Positions 25,395-35,332 of a DNA stretch of 64,000 nt are shown piece by piece. The stretch spans positions 1-64,000 of the forward strand of contig NZ_NFKS01000001.1 in NCBI RefSeq assembly GCF_002160515.1, read 5' to 3'. Source of the stretch: Anaeromassilibacillus sp. An172 (GTDB taxonomy: Bacteria; Bacillota; Clostridia; Oscillospirales; Acutalibacteraceae). The notes beneath the pieces were generated by a model, which did not search any database, was not told the origin of the DNA, and saw only the letters and a program-made list of their open reading frames with translations. The first letter of the stretch is position 1; the number at the start of each line of letters is the position of its first letter. A program made the position numbers and the translations under genes.

Positions 25395-26957
25395 TTAGCA
25401 GCCTTCAACATTTCCGGATTTTACAGCGTCAAACTCGTCTGTAATTTCTTTTCCGGGAGCTTTTGTTGCAAGGGAAACTATAATCATAGCTGCGGAAGCT
25501 AAAATAAACCCTACAACCAGAGAATAAAGTCCTGTAGCATCGCCCAAAGTCTGACCGTTTATAAATGGAATGTAATCCCAAACGATAATTGTAAGAGCAC
25601 CGATTGCCATTGCGCTTACAGCTCCCTGCAAATTTGAACGTCTCCAGAACAGTGAGAAGATAATAACAGGACCGAAAGCGGCACCAAAGCCTGCCCATGC
25701 ATTTGAAACAAGTCCCATGATACTGCTGTTAGGGTCAAGGGCAATAAATGCGGCAACTATTGCAACAACTACAACAGCAGCTCTGCCCACTGCAAGGGAT
25801 TTTTTGTCGCTTGCATTTTTGTTGATTGTGCCTCTGTAAAGGTCTTCTGAAACTGCGGAAGCAGTAACGAGAAGCTGGCTGTCAGCTGTAGACATAACAG
25901 CTGCAAGAATACCGCAGAGGAATACACCGCCGATAAAGAGAAGCAGATAATTGTTTGAGAACAGCTGCTGAATAAGCTTGATGAATACTGTTTCCTGTGT
26001 TGAAGCATCAAGCTGTGTGGTCAAGAATCCTCTTGCTACAAGACCTATCATACATGCAGCGCCAAGTGAAAGGATAATCCAAACAATAGCGATTGTTCTT
26101 GATTTTTTAACTTCAGCTTCGCTTTTGATAGCCATAAATCTTACAAGAATGTGAGGCATACCGAAGTAACCCAAAGCCCAGCCAAGGTTTGAAATAATGG
26201 AAACCACGCTTACAGGTGAGCCGTCAGCATTTTTCATGAAGTTGAGATAATTCTCAGGATTTTCAACACCGTTTGCAACAAGTGCATCGTGGAAACCTGT
26301 GTTGTATGTAAGCATGCCGTAAGCCAAAATCGGAACAGCAAGGATTGCGATAAGCATCATGAAGCCCTGAACCAGGTCGGTAGCACATACAGCCTTAAAT
26401 CCGCCCATAAATGTGTAAACAAGAATAACAACAGCGGCAACAACAAGACCATAGATATATGTGCTGTTAAATCCATCTGTTGAGCCGTCGGAAAAAACAG
26501 TTGCAAAGAGCTTTGCGCCTGAGCTGAAAGCGGATGCCGTGTAAACTGTAAAGAAAATAGTGATAATTACAGATGATACAACCTGGAGAATACCGGTTTT
26601 ATCGTGGAAACGGTTTTCAAAGTATCCTGGGATTGTCAAAGCGTTGTTAGCTTTGATTGTGTAGCGGCGAAGTCTGCCGGAAACCAAATACCAGTTTAAA
26701 ACCGTACCAATCAAAAGTCCTATAGCTATCCAGATTTCGCCGGTTCCTGCAATGTAAACGGCGCCGGGAAGACCCATCAAGAGCCAACCGCTCATGTCGG
26801 AAGCCTGTGCGGAAAGGGCCGCAGTCCAGCTGCCGAGATTTCTGCCGCCGAGGAAGTAGTCTTCGTTTGTCTTTGTGTTTTTTACATAGACAGCGCCGAT
26901 GACAATCATAACTACCATATAGACGGCAAATGCGATTAAGATAATAATCTTATCCAT
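25395..26957 (-). CDS. putP: Sodium/proline symporter
   Basis: 520 residues with about 13 membrane helices, sodium:solute symporter family. The N-terminal NTKTNEDYFLGGRNLGSWTA and ALSAQASDMSGWLLMGLPGA are characteristic of PutP, with the Na+-binding Asp in SAQASDMSGW. It imports proline with Na+, used for osmoprotection or as a nitrogen/energy source. The closing charged tail is short. It is monocistronic, with its own promoter and terminator. Confidence 0.92.
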   Translation of the reverse strand: MDKIIILIAFAVYMVVMIVIGAVYVKNTKTNEDYFLGGRNLGSWTAALSAQASDMSGWLLMGLPGAVYIAGTGEIWIAIGLLIGTVLNWYLVSGRLRRYTIKANNALTIPGYFENRFHDKTGILQVVSSVIITIFFTVYTASAFSSGAKLFATVFSDGSTDGFNSTYIYGLVVAAVVILVYTFMGGFKAVCATDLVQGFMMLIAILAVPILAYGMLTYNTGFHDALVANGVENPENYLNFMKNADGSPVSVVSIISNLGWALGYFGMPHILVRFMAIKSEAEVKKSRTIAIVWIILSLGAACMIGLVARGFLTTQLDASTQETVFIKLIQQLFSNNYLLLFIGGVFLCGILAAVMSTADSQLLVTASAVSEDLYRGTINKNASDKKSLAVGRAAVVVVAIVAAFIALDPNSSIMGLVSNAWAGFGAAFGPVIIFSLFWRRSNLQGAVSAMAIGALTIIVWDYIPFINGQTLGDATGLYSLVVGFILASAAMIIVSLATKAPGKEITDEFDAVKSGNVEGC

Positions 26958-27008
26958 TAAACATCTCTCTCCTTAAAAATATTTGTTTTCGGAAAAACAC
27001 ATAATCAC

Positions 27009-27037
27009 ATTTTATCAAAAAACTGGTATAATTGCAA
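27009..27037 (-). promoter_or_regulatory. putP promoter
   Basis: Minus strand TTGCAA (27032-27037), 17-bp spacer, TAAAAT (27009-27014), about 45 nt upstream of the putP start. Confidence 0.6.
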
Positions 27038-27138
27038 ATGTTTTTTAATTGTATATGAAGAAAAAAGGAAATAAATCTGAAAAAATGATGAAATAAAAGT
27101 CTTAAAAGGATTAAAAAAGCCAATATGCCAAAATCTTA

Positions 27139-27167
27139 TTGATTTACCCAAAGAATGGTTATATAAT
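27139..27167 (+). promoter_or_regulatory. Promoter of the alr-polA-tsaD gene cluster
   Basis: TTGATT (27139-27144), 17-bp spacer, TATAAT (27162-27167); leader of about 70 nt before the alr start at 27246. Confidence 0.75.
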
Positions 27168-27245
27168 ATAATTAGATAATTATGCAAATGCGGATGTATA
27201 CATATATATAAATTGTTATTCATCATTATTGCAAGAGGTGTGTAT

Positions 27246-28421
27246 ATGAATTTCGTTAAAAGAACATGGACAGAAATAGATATGGACAGAGCCATACATA
27301 ATTTTAAAACAATTAAAAAAGCGGCTCAGGGCAAAAAGGTTTGCTGTGTTGTAAAAGCTGACGCTTACGGACACGGAGCTGTGGAGCTTGCGGTTATGTA
27401 TGAACAGCTGGGCGCAGATTTCCTTGCTGTTTCAAATATGGACGAGGGAAAGGAGCTTAGAAAATACGGAATAAGCCTTCCTATACTTATTTTGGGTTAT
27501 ACTCCGTCAATGTGTGCAAAGGAGCTTGCGGAGAATAATTTCTCACAGGCGGTATACGGCACAAAGTATGCTCAAAAGCTGTCCGAGCAGTGTGTTAAAT
27601 ATGGAGTTGAATGTAAGATACATTTAAAAATAGATACAGGCATGAGCAGAATAGGCTTTATGTGCCAGAGCTTCCCAAGAGATGAAAAAAGCATAGAAGA
27701 AGCTTATCAGGCGGCGACTCTGCCAAACCTTGTAACCGAGGGCATATTTACCCACTTTGCAGTTTCCGATGAAAGAGAAGAGGGCAAAGAGTTTACATTA
27801 AAGCAGTATGATAACTTTGTACATACAGTAAAAAGCCTTGAGGACAGAGGTATAAACTTTGAAATAAGACATTGCGCAAACAGCGGAGCTATTGAGGATT
27901 ATCCAATGTTTGATATGGATATGGTGAGAGCCGGTATTATTCTTTACGGACTTTCTCCGTCTTCAAAGCTTAAAGACGCTTTGGATATAAAACCTGTTAT
28001 GAAGCTTGTGACCTGCATTTCATATGTAAAGGAAATAGAAGCAGGAGCAACCGTAAGCTATGGAAGAACATTTACAGCAGATAAAAAGATGAAGATTGCC
28101 ACAGTTCCCATAGGCTACGCCGACGGATACATAAGAAAATACGGCGAAGAGGGATATATGCTGGTAAACGGCAAAAAGGCAAAAATAATAGGCAGAATTT
28201 GTATGGACCAGACAATGCTTGATGTAAGCGGTATTGAGGATGTTAGTATAGGCGATAAGGTTATTGTGTTCGGTGACGGCTCAAAGGGAGAGCCTACAGC
28301 AGACGACCTTGCACGCTGGTCGGAAACAATAAATTACGAGGTTATATGTATAATCGGCAAAAGAGTTCCCAGACTTTTTGTAAAAGACGGAAAAATAACG
28401 GATGTGATGTATAAATTATGA
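27246..28421 (+). CDS. alr: Alanine racemase
   Basis: 391 residues. PLP enzyme that makes D-alanine for peptidoglycan. The PLP-binding Lys37 is in CCVVKADAYGHGA, and the catalytic Tyr of the second domain is in the segment GATVSYGRTFTADK. The conserved end of the beta domain GRICMDQTMLDVSG is present. The frame extends 11 codons upstream; ATG 27246 is chosen because AAGAGGTG lies 7 nt before it. Its stop overlaps the polA start (ATGA). Confidence 0.95.
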   Translation: MNFVKRTWTEIDMDRAIHNFKTIKKAAQGKKVCCVVKADAYGHGAVELAVMYEQLGADFLAVSNMDEGKELRKYGISLPILILGYTPSMCAKELAENNFSQAVYGTKYAQKLSEQCVKYGVECKIHLKIDTGMSRIGFMCQSFPRDEKSIEEAYQAATLPNLVTEGIFTHFAVSDEREEGKEFTLKQYDNFVHTVKSLEDRGINFEIRHCANSGAIEDYPMFDMDMVRAGIILYGLSPSSKLKDALDIKPVMKLVTCISYVKEIEAGATVSYGRTFTADKKMKIATVPIGYADGYIRKYGEEGYMLVNGKKAKIIGRICMDQTMLDVSGIEDVSIGDKVIVFGDGSKGEPTADDLARWSETINYEVICIIGKRVPRLFVKDGKITDVMYKL

Positions 28422-31006
28422 AATTACTTGCAGTTGACGGAAACAGTATTCTCAACAGAGCTTTTTACGGCGTAAGACCTCTTACAACAAAGGACGGACG
28501 TTTTACAAACGCAATATACGGCTTTTTGACAATGCTCAATAAAATAAAAAACGACACAGCGCCTGATTGTGTTGCTATAGCCTTTGACCTTAAAGCGCCA
28601 ACTTTCAGACACAAGGCGTATTCAGGATATAAAGCCCAGAGAAAGGGAATGCCCCAGGAGCTTGCTTCTCAGCTTCAGCCCCTGAAAGATTTGCTCACAC
28701 TGCTTGGATATAAGCTTGTAACCTGTGAAGGCTATGAAGCCGACGATATTTTGGGTACTCTTTCCGCAGAATGTGAGAAAGAGGGCTGGGAATGTATTAT
28801 AGCAACAGGTGACCGTGACAGCTTGCAGCTTGTATCTGACCTTACCACAGTGCGCCTTGCCGCAACAAAGCAGGGAACAGCTACTGCTATTATTTATGAT
28901 AAGGAAAAAATAATGGAGGACTATGGAGTTTCTCCCCGTGAGCTTATTGAGATAAAGGCAATTCAGGGCGATACATCCGACAATATCCCTGGAGTTGCAG
29001 GAATAGGCCCGAAAGGCGCCGGCGACCTTATTAAAAAATACAAAACCGTTGAATATATATATGAGCACCTTGATGAGCTTGATATTAAGGACGGAGTAAG
29101 AAAAAAACTGGAAGCCGGCAAGGATAACGCAATTTTGTCAAGAATGCTGGGCGAGATAAACAGAGAAGCACCGATAGACAAAAACCTTGCAGATTACAGC
29201 GTTTCCGGAGGCGATGACGAGAAAGCCGCAGATTTTATGGCTGACTTGGAGCTTTTCTCGCTTATCGAAAAAATGGGCTTGAGAAACAGCGGAGTAAAAA
29301 AGGAAGAGAAAAAGAAAGAAAAGGAAAAATTAACCTTTAGCGATTGCTTGTCCGAGGATATCGATGTTAAAAATGTTTTCGGCAAAGATGAAAAGGATAT
29401 TTTTATAACATATATAAAAGAAAGCAAAACATCTCCGGAGTGCATATATGCATGTAACGGTAAAGAGGTGTACAGACTTTCTGTGGAAAAGCTTTCCGAT
29501 TTCTCACAGCTTGAAAATAAAATAGTAGCCTACAGCAGTAAAGAGATTTATTCTTTCCTTGATAAAAACGGAATAGATAAAAATAATATTATATTTGATA
29601 TAACATTGGCGGCGTATCTCTTAAATCCCTCATCAACAGACTATTCAGTCATCAGACTGTGCGAGGAATATAAGGTTGAGCCTGCTCAGGTTGATGCAGA
29701 AGAGGGCGTTTTGCAGTTTGTATGTGAAAACGGAACATTGCCTGATTTATATGAAAAACTGAAATATGAGATTTCAGACAAAAATCAGGAAAAGCTTATG
29801 TATGAAATCGAGCTTCCTTTGTCAAGGGTTTTGGCAAAGATGGAAAACGTGGGCTTTGCCGTGGACAAAGAAGGAATAGAGAATTACGGCAGAGTTATAA
29901 ATGAAGAAGTTCTTTCCATTCAGAATCAGATTTACGAAGAGGTTGGATATGAGTTCAATATAAACTCGCCAAAACAGTTGGGCGTTGCGCTCTTTGAAAA
30001 GCTGGGACTTCCCGCAAAGAAAAAAACAAAGAGCGGCTACAGCACCAACGCTGATGTTTTGGAGGATTTGAGAAAATACCACCCTGTAATAGATATGATT
30101 TTAAAATACAGAACACTGGCAAAGCTTAAATCAACTTACTGTGACGGACTTTTAAAGGTTATCGGCGATGACGGAAGAATACACACAAACTTCAATCAGA
30201 CCGAGACCAGAACAGGAAGAATAAGTTCAACAGAACCAAACCTCCAGAATATTCCTGTTAGAACTGAGATAGGCAGGGAATTAAGAAGATTTTTCTGTGC
30301 CAAAGAGGGCTGTGTCCTTGTGGATGCCGACTATTCCCAGATTGAACTGAGAGTTCTTGCAGATATTTCAAAAGATGAAAACATGATGCAGGCGTTTAAG
30401 GACAACGAGGATATTCATACAGCTACAGCCTCACAGGTTTTCAATATGCCCAGAGATTTTGTAACTCCAATAATGAGAAGCAGAGCCAAAGCGGTAAACT
30501 TCGGAATAGTTTACGGAATAGGTGCTTTTTCACTTTCAAAGGATATAGGTGTTACTACAAAAGAAGCTTCTAACTATATTAAAGCATATCTCAGCCACTA
30601 CAGCGGCATTGATAAATATATGCATGATGTAACTGAAAAGGCGAAAGAGGACGGCTATGTTGAAACAGTTTTCGGCAGACGCAGATATCTTCCTGAGCTT
30701 AAAACAGGCAACCATATAACAAGAGCTTTCGGTGAAAGAGTTGCCAGAAATATGCCTATACAGGGAACAGCGGCGGATATAATCAAAATTGCCATGATAA
30801 AGGTTGACAATAGACTTCAGGATGAGGGATTGAAAGCAAAGCTTATTTTGCAGGTTCACGATGAACTAATTGTTGAAGCTCCTGAAGAAGAAAAGGAAAA
30901 GGTCAGCGCAATTTTGAAAGAAGAAATGGAAAACGCAGTAAGCCTTTCCGTGCCCCTTATAGCCGATGCGGCTATGGGAAAAACATGGTATGACGCAAAG
31001 GGCTGA
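28418..31006 (+). CDS. polA: DNA polymerase I
   Basis: 862 residues. Residues 1-290 form the 5'-nuclease (LLAVDGNSILNRAFYGVR, then GYEADDILGTL and the helix-hairpin-helix DNIPGVAGIGPKGAGDLI). The central 300-470 region has the 3'-5' exonuclease fold but lacks the DxE metal-binding residues, so proofreading is probably absent, as in Bacillus and Thermus enzymes. The polymerase domain has motif A DYSQIELRVLAD, motif B RAKAVNFGIVYGIGAFSL and motif C LQVHDELIVEAP. It overlaps alr by 4 nt and works in repair and Okazaki fragment processing. Confidence 0.97.
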   Translation: MKLLAVDGNSILNRAFYGVRPLTTKDGRFTNAIYGFLTMLNKIKNDTAPDCVAIAFDLKAPTFRHKAYSGYKAQRKGMPQELASQLQPLKDLLTLLGYKLVTCEGYEADDILGTLSAECEKEGWECIIATGDRDSLQLVSDLTTVRLAATKQGTATAIIYDKEKIMEDYGVSPRELIEIKAIQGDTSDNIPGVAGIGPKGAGDLIKKYKTVEYIYEHLDELDIKDGVRKKLEAGKDNAILSRMLGEINREAPIDKNLADYSVSGGDDEKAADFMADLELFSLIEKMGLRNSGVKKEEKKKEKEKLTFSDCLSEDIDVKNVFGKDEKDIFITYIKESKTSPECIYACNGKEVYRLSVEKLSDFSQLENKIVAYSSKEIYSFLDKNGIDKNNIIFDITLAAYLLNPSSTDYSVIRLCEEYKVEPAQVDAEEGVLQFVCENGTLPDLYEKLKYEISDKNQEKLMYEIELPLSRVLAKMENVGFAVDKEGIENYGRVINEEVLSIQNQIYEEVGYEFNINSPKQLGVALFEKLGLPAKKKTKSGYSTNADVLEDLRKYHPVIDMILKYRTLAKLKSTYCDGLLKVIGDDGRIHTNFNQTETRTGRISSTEPNLQNIPVRTEIGRELRRFFCAKEGCVLVDADYSQIELRVLADISKDENMMQAFKDNEDIHTATASQVFNMPRDFVTPIMRSRAKAVNFGIVYGIGAFSLSKDIGVTTKEASNYIKAYLSHYSGIDKYMHDVTEKAKEDGYVETVFGRRRYLPELKTGNHITRAFGERVARNMPIQGTAADIIKIAMIKVDNRLQDEGLKAKLILQVHDELIVEAPEEEKEKVSAILKEEMENAVSLSVPLIADAAMGKTWYDAKG

Positions 31007-31073
31007 TAACTTGCAAATACTGAATTTTTTAAGAAAGCATAAAACTGCCAAAAGTAAAAAGGTGATGGTAAAT

Positions 31074-31523
31074 ATGGCAGAAAGAAAGACAAATATTAAG
31101 AATGTAGTTTTTATCTGCACCGGCAACAGCTGCCGCAGCGCAATGGCTGAGGGAATTTTTAAAAAGCTCTGTGCAGAAAAAGGCTATGACATAAAGTGCA
31201 GCAGTGCAGGAACTGCCGCTTCCTCCGGATACGGTGCTTCAAAATATGCCATTGAAGCCTGTAAGGAAATCGGTGTGGATATAAGCAGACATAAATCACA
31301 GGGTATATACGGTGTAGATTTAAAAGAAGTTGACCTGTTCTGTGTGGTTTCAATGTACCACGCAGATATCCTGATGAGCATGGGAGTTCCTCAGAATAAA
31401 ATTTTTGTAATGTCAAGGGAAAAGGGCGGAATAACAGACCCGTTCGGCAGTGATCTAAATTTCTACAGAGCTTGCCGTGACGAGATAGTTTCCGTTCTCA
31501 CAGACCTTTTGGAAAAGCTTTGA
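31074..31523 (+). CDS. Low-molecular-weight protein tyrosine phosphatase
   Basis: 149 residues. The P-loop CTGNSCRS (Cys15 to Arg21) is the catalytic Cys-x5-Arg signature, and the general acid Asp lies in the late DPFGSD motif. Such enzymes dephosphorylate tyrosine or arginine on bacterial proteins, including kinases of polysaccharide synthesis; arsenate reductases share the fold but this sequence fits the phosphatase group. The frame is open from 30966, overlapping polA, but ATG 31074 has AAGGTG 9 nt upstream and places the P-loop at the normal distance from the N-terminus. No partner kinase is seen nearby. Confidence 0.85.
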   Translation: MAERKTNIKNVVFICTGNSCRSAMAEGIFKKLCAEKGYDIKCSSAGTAASSGYGASKYAIEACKEIGVDISRHKSQGIYGVDLKEVDLFCVVSMYHADILMSMGVPQNKIFVMSREKGGITDPFGSDLNFYRACRDEIVSVLTDLLEKL

Positions 31524-31526
31524 TAT

Positions 31527-31973
31527 ATGAATATAGTTATTGAAAAGGCAAAAGCCTGTAATTTACAGGAAATTGCAGATATTGAAAAAGAAATTTTTTC
31601 AACTCCTTGGTCACTTAAAAATATAACGGACACTTTTAAAAATGAAAACAACTGTTTTTTTGTGGCAAAGGATTTGGAAAGCGGCGAAATAGTGGGTCAT
31701 ATCTGTCTTGAAACGGTTTTAGACGAGGGAATTTTGACCTCTATAGCTGTCAAAGAAAAATATCGAAACAAAGGAATAGCCAAAAAGCTTATGGACTCTT
31801 TTATAGATGAAGCTAAGAATAGAAATATTGCATTTATAAATTTGGAAGTAAGAGCTTCAAATGCGCCGGCTATTGCTTTGTATGAAAAATATGGTTTTGA
31901 AAAAGTGGGTACAAGAAAAAATTATTATTCAAAGCCGACGGAAGACGCCTTGCTTATGATGTTAAATTTTTAA
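31527..31973 (+). CDS. rimI: Ribosomal-protein-alanine N-acetyltransferase
   Basis: 148-residue GNAT protein. The acetyl-CoA loop is in VKEKYRNKGIAKKLM, and the RimI signature LEVRASNAPAIALYEKYGF is near residue 110. RimI acetylates the N-terminal alanine of ribosomal protein S18 and often lies with the tsa genes, as here. It starts 3 nt after the phosphatase stop and is followed 35 nt later by tsaD. Confidence 0.9.
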   Translation: MNIVIEKAKACNLQEIADIEKEIFSTPWSLKNITDTFKNENNCFFVAKDLESGEIVGHICLETVLDEGILTSIAVKEKYRNKGIAKKLMDSFIDEAKNRNIAFINLEVRASNAPAIALYEKYGFEKVGTRKNYYSKPTEDALLMMLNF

Positions 31974-32008
31974 CAAATACTAAGGCGCAAAATGAGAGGA
32001 AGTGTAAT

Positions 32009-33019
32009 ATGAAAATACTTGCAATAGAGTCATCCTGCGATGAAACAGCGGTTGCCGTTGTTGAGGATGGCAGAAAAGTGTTGTCATCGGTGGTGGCAAC
32101 ACAGGTAGAAGAACACAGACTTTACGGTGGAGTTGTGCCTGAAATAGCCTCAAGACGTCACGTTGAAGCTATTGAGGGGGTTACAGCAGAGGCGCTAAAT
32201 CAAGCCGGTGTGACAATGGATGATATAGAAGCCATTGCGGTGACACATGCCCCGGGACTTATAGGCGCACTGCTTGTAGGCGTAAACTTTGCAAAAGGAC
32301 TATCTTTCGCAACAGGCAAGCCACTTGTTCCGGTACATCATTTGAGATCTCATATAGCTTCAAACTACATATCCCATCAGGATTTGAAGCCGCCCTTTCT
32401 TTGTCTGGTTGTTTCAGGGGGACACAGCCACATTGTCATGGTTGAGGACTATACAAAGATGAAGATAATAGGCAGAACCCGTGACGATGCCGCAGGAGAG
32501 GCTTTCGACAAGGCGGCAAGAACAATGGGAATGCCATATCCGGGCGGAATTGCAATGGATAGAGTAGCTGAAAACGGCAATCCTTTAGCTTACAAGCTTC
32601 CAAGGCCGACAGTAGACGGTTGTCCCTATGATTTCAGTTTTTCCGGACTTAAAACAGCCATAATAAACTTAATACACAATGCTTCACAAAAAGGGGAGAC
32701 ACTTCCTGTAGAGGACTTGTCAGCGTCTTTCAGATATGCAGTTGTTGACTGTCTTGCCACAAACTTTATTAAAGCGGCAAAAGACTTTAATGTTAAAACA
32801 TTGGTGACAGCAGGAGGAGTTTCTGCAAACTCACTGCTCAGAAGAAGACTGGAAGAAGACTGCAAAAAGAACGGTTTTGCTCTTTATATGCCCGATAAAA
32901 AGCTCTGCGGAGATAACGGGGCAATGGTTGGCTCTCAGGGATATTATGAATATTTAGATAAAAATATTGCAAATCTAAGTCTTAACGCAGTGGCTACACT
33001 TCCTATAGATTACAGATAA
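32009..33019 (+). CDS. tsaD: tRNA N6-adenosine threonylcarbamoyltransferase
   Basis: 336 residues. TsaD transfers the threonylcarbamoyl group to A37 of ANN-decoding tRNAs, with TsaB and TsaE. Motifs are the N-terminal ESSCDETAVAVVEDGRKV, the metal-binding VHHLRSH (His pair; Ser replaces the more usual Gly), GGHSHIVMV, and the C-terminal GGVSANSLLR and DNGAMVG. tsaB and tsaE are not in this window although rimI is. A GAGAGGAAG ribosome-binding site precedes the ATG. Confidence 0.95.
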   Translation: MKILAIESSCDETAVAVVEDGRKVLSSVVATQVEEHRLYGGVVPEIASRRHVEAIEGVTAEALNQAGVTMDDIEAIAVTHAPGLIGALLVGVNFAKGLSFATGKPLVPVHHLRSHIASNYISHQDLKPPFLCLVVSGGHSHIVMVEDYTKMKIIGRTRDDAAGEAFDKAARTMGMPYPGGIAMDRVAENGNPLAYKLPRPTVDGCPYDFSFSGLKTAIINLIHNASQKGETLPVEDLSASFRYAVVDCLATNFIKAAKDFNVKTLVTAGGVSANSLLRRRLEEDCKKNGFALYMPDKKLCGDNGAMVGSQGYYEYLDKNIANLSLNAVATLPIDYR

Positions 33020-33401
33020 TATTTTGTTTAATACACACGTTAATAGGGTTAATGTTTCGGTAGATACTGATAATTGTAACTAATATTTCTTTTCTATTAT
33101 CAAAAATAACCATTTGTAAAGATGATATGAAAAGGAAATATTTACAAAGGTTCAACCCTTGAAAATGCAGGATTTAAAATTAAAACGTGCATTTTGTCTT
33201 TTGTGATAAGGCGAATTTCACATATTTTTAATGATTTTTATCTATTGCTACTAAAAAAACGGAAGTAAAGTCAGCATAATTCGACCATTATATTGATTGA
33301 TAAAGATTTGACAATGTGATATAATGTTTAAGGTATAAAAACAAAATTTATATATACTTTTTACCATTTAAAGGTAAACTCTCGAAAGGGGAAACAAAAC
33401 A
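33020..33401 (+). other. Intergenic region upstream of pckG
   Basis: 382 AT-rich bases without a gene. A weak hairpin (AAAATGCA at 33162-33169 with TGCATTTT at 33188-33195, then GTCTTTT) may end the tsaD transcript. A short palindrome TTCAA-CCC-TTGAA lies at 33151-33163. The pckG promoter is at 33297-33325, and a 6-bp hairpin (TTTACC / GGTAAA, 33360-33378) is in its leader. Confidence 0.5.
33297..33325 (+). promoter_or_regulatory. pckG promoter
   Basis: TTGATA (33297-33302), 17-bp spacer, TATAAT (33320-33325). The 70-nt leader carries a small stem-loop at 33360-33378 and an AAAGGGG ribosome-binding site. Confidence 0.7.
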
Positions 33402-35168
33402 ATGACAAACAACAAATCAGTTTTGGCTTGGCTTGATGAAATGAAAGCCCTCTTGACACCTGATGAGGTAGTATGGATTGACGGCAGCGAAGAGCAGCTC
33501 GAGTCACTCCGTGCACAGGCTTGTTCAACAGGCGAGCTTATTAAACTTAACGAGGAGAAACTTCCAGGCTGCTACCTTCACAGAACTGCTGTGAACGACG
33601 TAGCTCGTGTTGAGGACAGAACATTCATCTGCTCAAGAAAAGAAGAGGATGCAGGTCCTACAAACAACTGGAAAGACCCTCAGGAAGCATACAAAATGCT
33701 TTTTGATATCGCAAGAGGCAGCTATAAGGGCAGAACAATGTACATCATCCCTTATTCAATGGGCCCAATCGGTTCACCTCTCGCACAGATCGGTATTGAA
33801 GTAACAGATTCTATCTATGTTGTACTCAACATGGCTATCATGACCCGTGTTGGTCAGGCTGTTCTTGACGTTCTCGGCGACAGCGAAGACTGGGTTAAAG
33901 GACTTCACTCACGCTGCGACATCGACGCAGAGAAGAGATATATCTGCCACTTCCCAGAGGACAACTACATCATCAGCGTTAACTCAGGTTACGGCGGAAA
34001 CGTTCTCCTCGGCAAGAAGTGCTTCGCTTTGAGAATTGCTTCTTACCTCGGTAAGAACAATCAGTGGATGGCAGAGCACATGCTCATCCTCGGAATTGAG
34101 AACCCACAGGGCGAAGTTAAGTATGTATCCGCTGCATTCCCATCAGCTTGCGGTAAGACCAACCTGGCTATGCTCATTCCACCAGAGGGCTATACTTCAA
34201 GAGGCTACAAGGTATGGACAGTTGGCGACGATATTGCATGGATGAGAAAGGGCCCAGACGGCAGACTTTATGCAATCAACCCAGAAAACGGCTTCTTCGG
34301 CGTTGCTCCTGGTACAAACAAAAAGTCAAACCCAAATGCTCTTGCTTCAACTCAGAAGGGCACAATCTTTACAAACGTTGTTCATAACCTTGATGACAAT
34401 ACAGTTTGGTGGGAAGGCCTTGACAAGAATCCACCAGAGAACGCTGTAAACTGGAAGGGCGAGCCATGGAACGGCAAGACCGCTACAGAGAAGGGCGCAC
34501 ATCCAAACAGCCGTTTCACAGCACCTGCAAAGAACTGCCCATGCATCAGCCCAGAGTTTGACTCAACAGCAGGCGTTCCGATTTCTGCTATCATCTTCGG
34601 CGGCAGACGTGCTCAGACAACTCCGCTCGTATATCAGTCAAGAGACTGGAACAACGGTGTATTCGTAGGTTCAATCATGGCTTCCGAGACAACAGCAGCT
34701 GCAACAGGCGCAGTAGGTGTTGTTCGTCGTGACCCAATGGCTATGCTCCCATTCTGCGGTTATCACATGGGCGACTACTTCAAGCACTGGATCGAGATGG
34801 GCGAAATCCTCGGCGATAAGGCTCCAAAGATCTTCAACGTAAACTGGTTCCGTCTTGACGACGAGGGCAACTTCCTCTGGCCAGGATTCGGCGATAACTT
34901 CCGTGTACTCGAGTGGATTATCGACCGTTGCGAGGGCAAGGCAGATGCAGTTGAAACTGCAATCGGTTATGTTCCACATGCAGACGATATCAACCTTGAT
35001 GGTCTTGATATGGACAAGAAAACTCTCGAAGACATCCTCTATGTTGACAACGCAAAGTGGCTCAAAGAGGCTGAGGGTATCGAGGAATTCTACAAGAAGT
35101 TTGGCGACAAGCTCCCAGCAGAGCTCAAGGATCAGCTTAACAGCTTGAAAGAAAGACTTTCAAAGTAA
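33402..35168 (+). CDS. pckG: Phosphoenolpyruvate carboxykinase (GTP)
   Basis: 588 residues, GTP-dependent class. The P-loop FPSACGKTNLAM, the PYSMGPIGSPLAQIGIEVTD block, and GDDIAWMRKGPDG identify the family. It interconverts oxaloacetate and PEP; in gut anaerobes it commonly runs in the CO2-fixing direction toward succinate or propionate. Codon use differs from flanking genes: many CTC, AAC and CCA codons, as expected for very highly expressed genes. It is monocistronic, with its own promoter and a clear terminator. Confidence 0.96.
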   Translation: MTNNKSVLAWLDEMKALLTPDEVVWIDGSEEQLESLRAQACSTGELIKLNEEKLPGCYLHRTAVNDVARVEDRTFICSRKEEDAGPTNNWKDPQEAYKMLFDIARGSYKGRTMYIIPYSMGPIGSPLAQIGIEVTDSIYVVLNMAIMTRVGQAVLDVLGDSEDWVKGLHSRCDIDAEKRYICHFPEDNYIISVNSGYGGNVLLGKKCFALRIASYLGKNNQWMAEHMLILGIENPQGEVKYVSAAFPSACGKTNLAMLIPPEGYTSRGYKVWTVGDDIAWMRKGPDGRLYAINPENGFFGVAPGTNKKSNPNALASTQKGTIFTNVVHNLDDNTVWWEGLDKNPPENAVNWKGEPWNGKTATEKGAHPNSRFTAPAKNCPCISPEFDSTAGVPISAIIFGGRRAQTTPLVYQSRDWNNGVFVGSIMASETTAAATGAVGVVRRDPMAMLPFCGYHMGDYFKHWIEMGEILGDKAPKIFNVNWFRLDDEGNFLWPGFGDNFRVLEWIIDRCEGKADAVETAIGYVPHADDINLDGLDMDKKTLEDILYVDNAKWLKEAEGIEEFYKKFGDKLPAELKDQLNSLKERLSK

Positions 35169-35197
35169 TTTATCTTAAGATTACTTTATAATAAACA

Positions 35198-35227
35198 AAG
35201 GCGTATGGTTTTTACCATGCGCCTTTT
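35198..35227 (+). terminator. pckG terminator
   Basis: Stem GGCGTATGGT / ACCATGCGCC (one wobble) with a TTTT-type loop, followed by TTTTG and preceded by AAA. Confidence 0.8.
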
Positions 35228-35252
35228 GTAATATGAAAATTTAAATACAGAA

Positions 35253-35296
35253 AATAAAACCCTTCCAACCGAATTTAATTGTTCAGTTGGAAGGGT
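35253..35296 (-). terminator. Terminator of the GH2-dockerin gene
   Basis: Minus strand 10-bp perfect stem CCCTTCCAAC / GTTGGAAGGG with a 15-nt loop, then TTTTATTTT. Confidence 0.8.
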
Positions 35297-35332
35297 CATT
35301 TTAATTAGTTAACAAACAACTTAAAACGATTA

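Noticed and set aside
33309-33325. TTGACA next to TATAAT upstream of pckG
   Set aside because: Only 6 bp separate the two, so they cannot be one promoter; TTGATA at 33297-33302 with a 17-bp spacer fits better.
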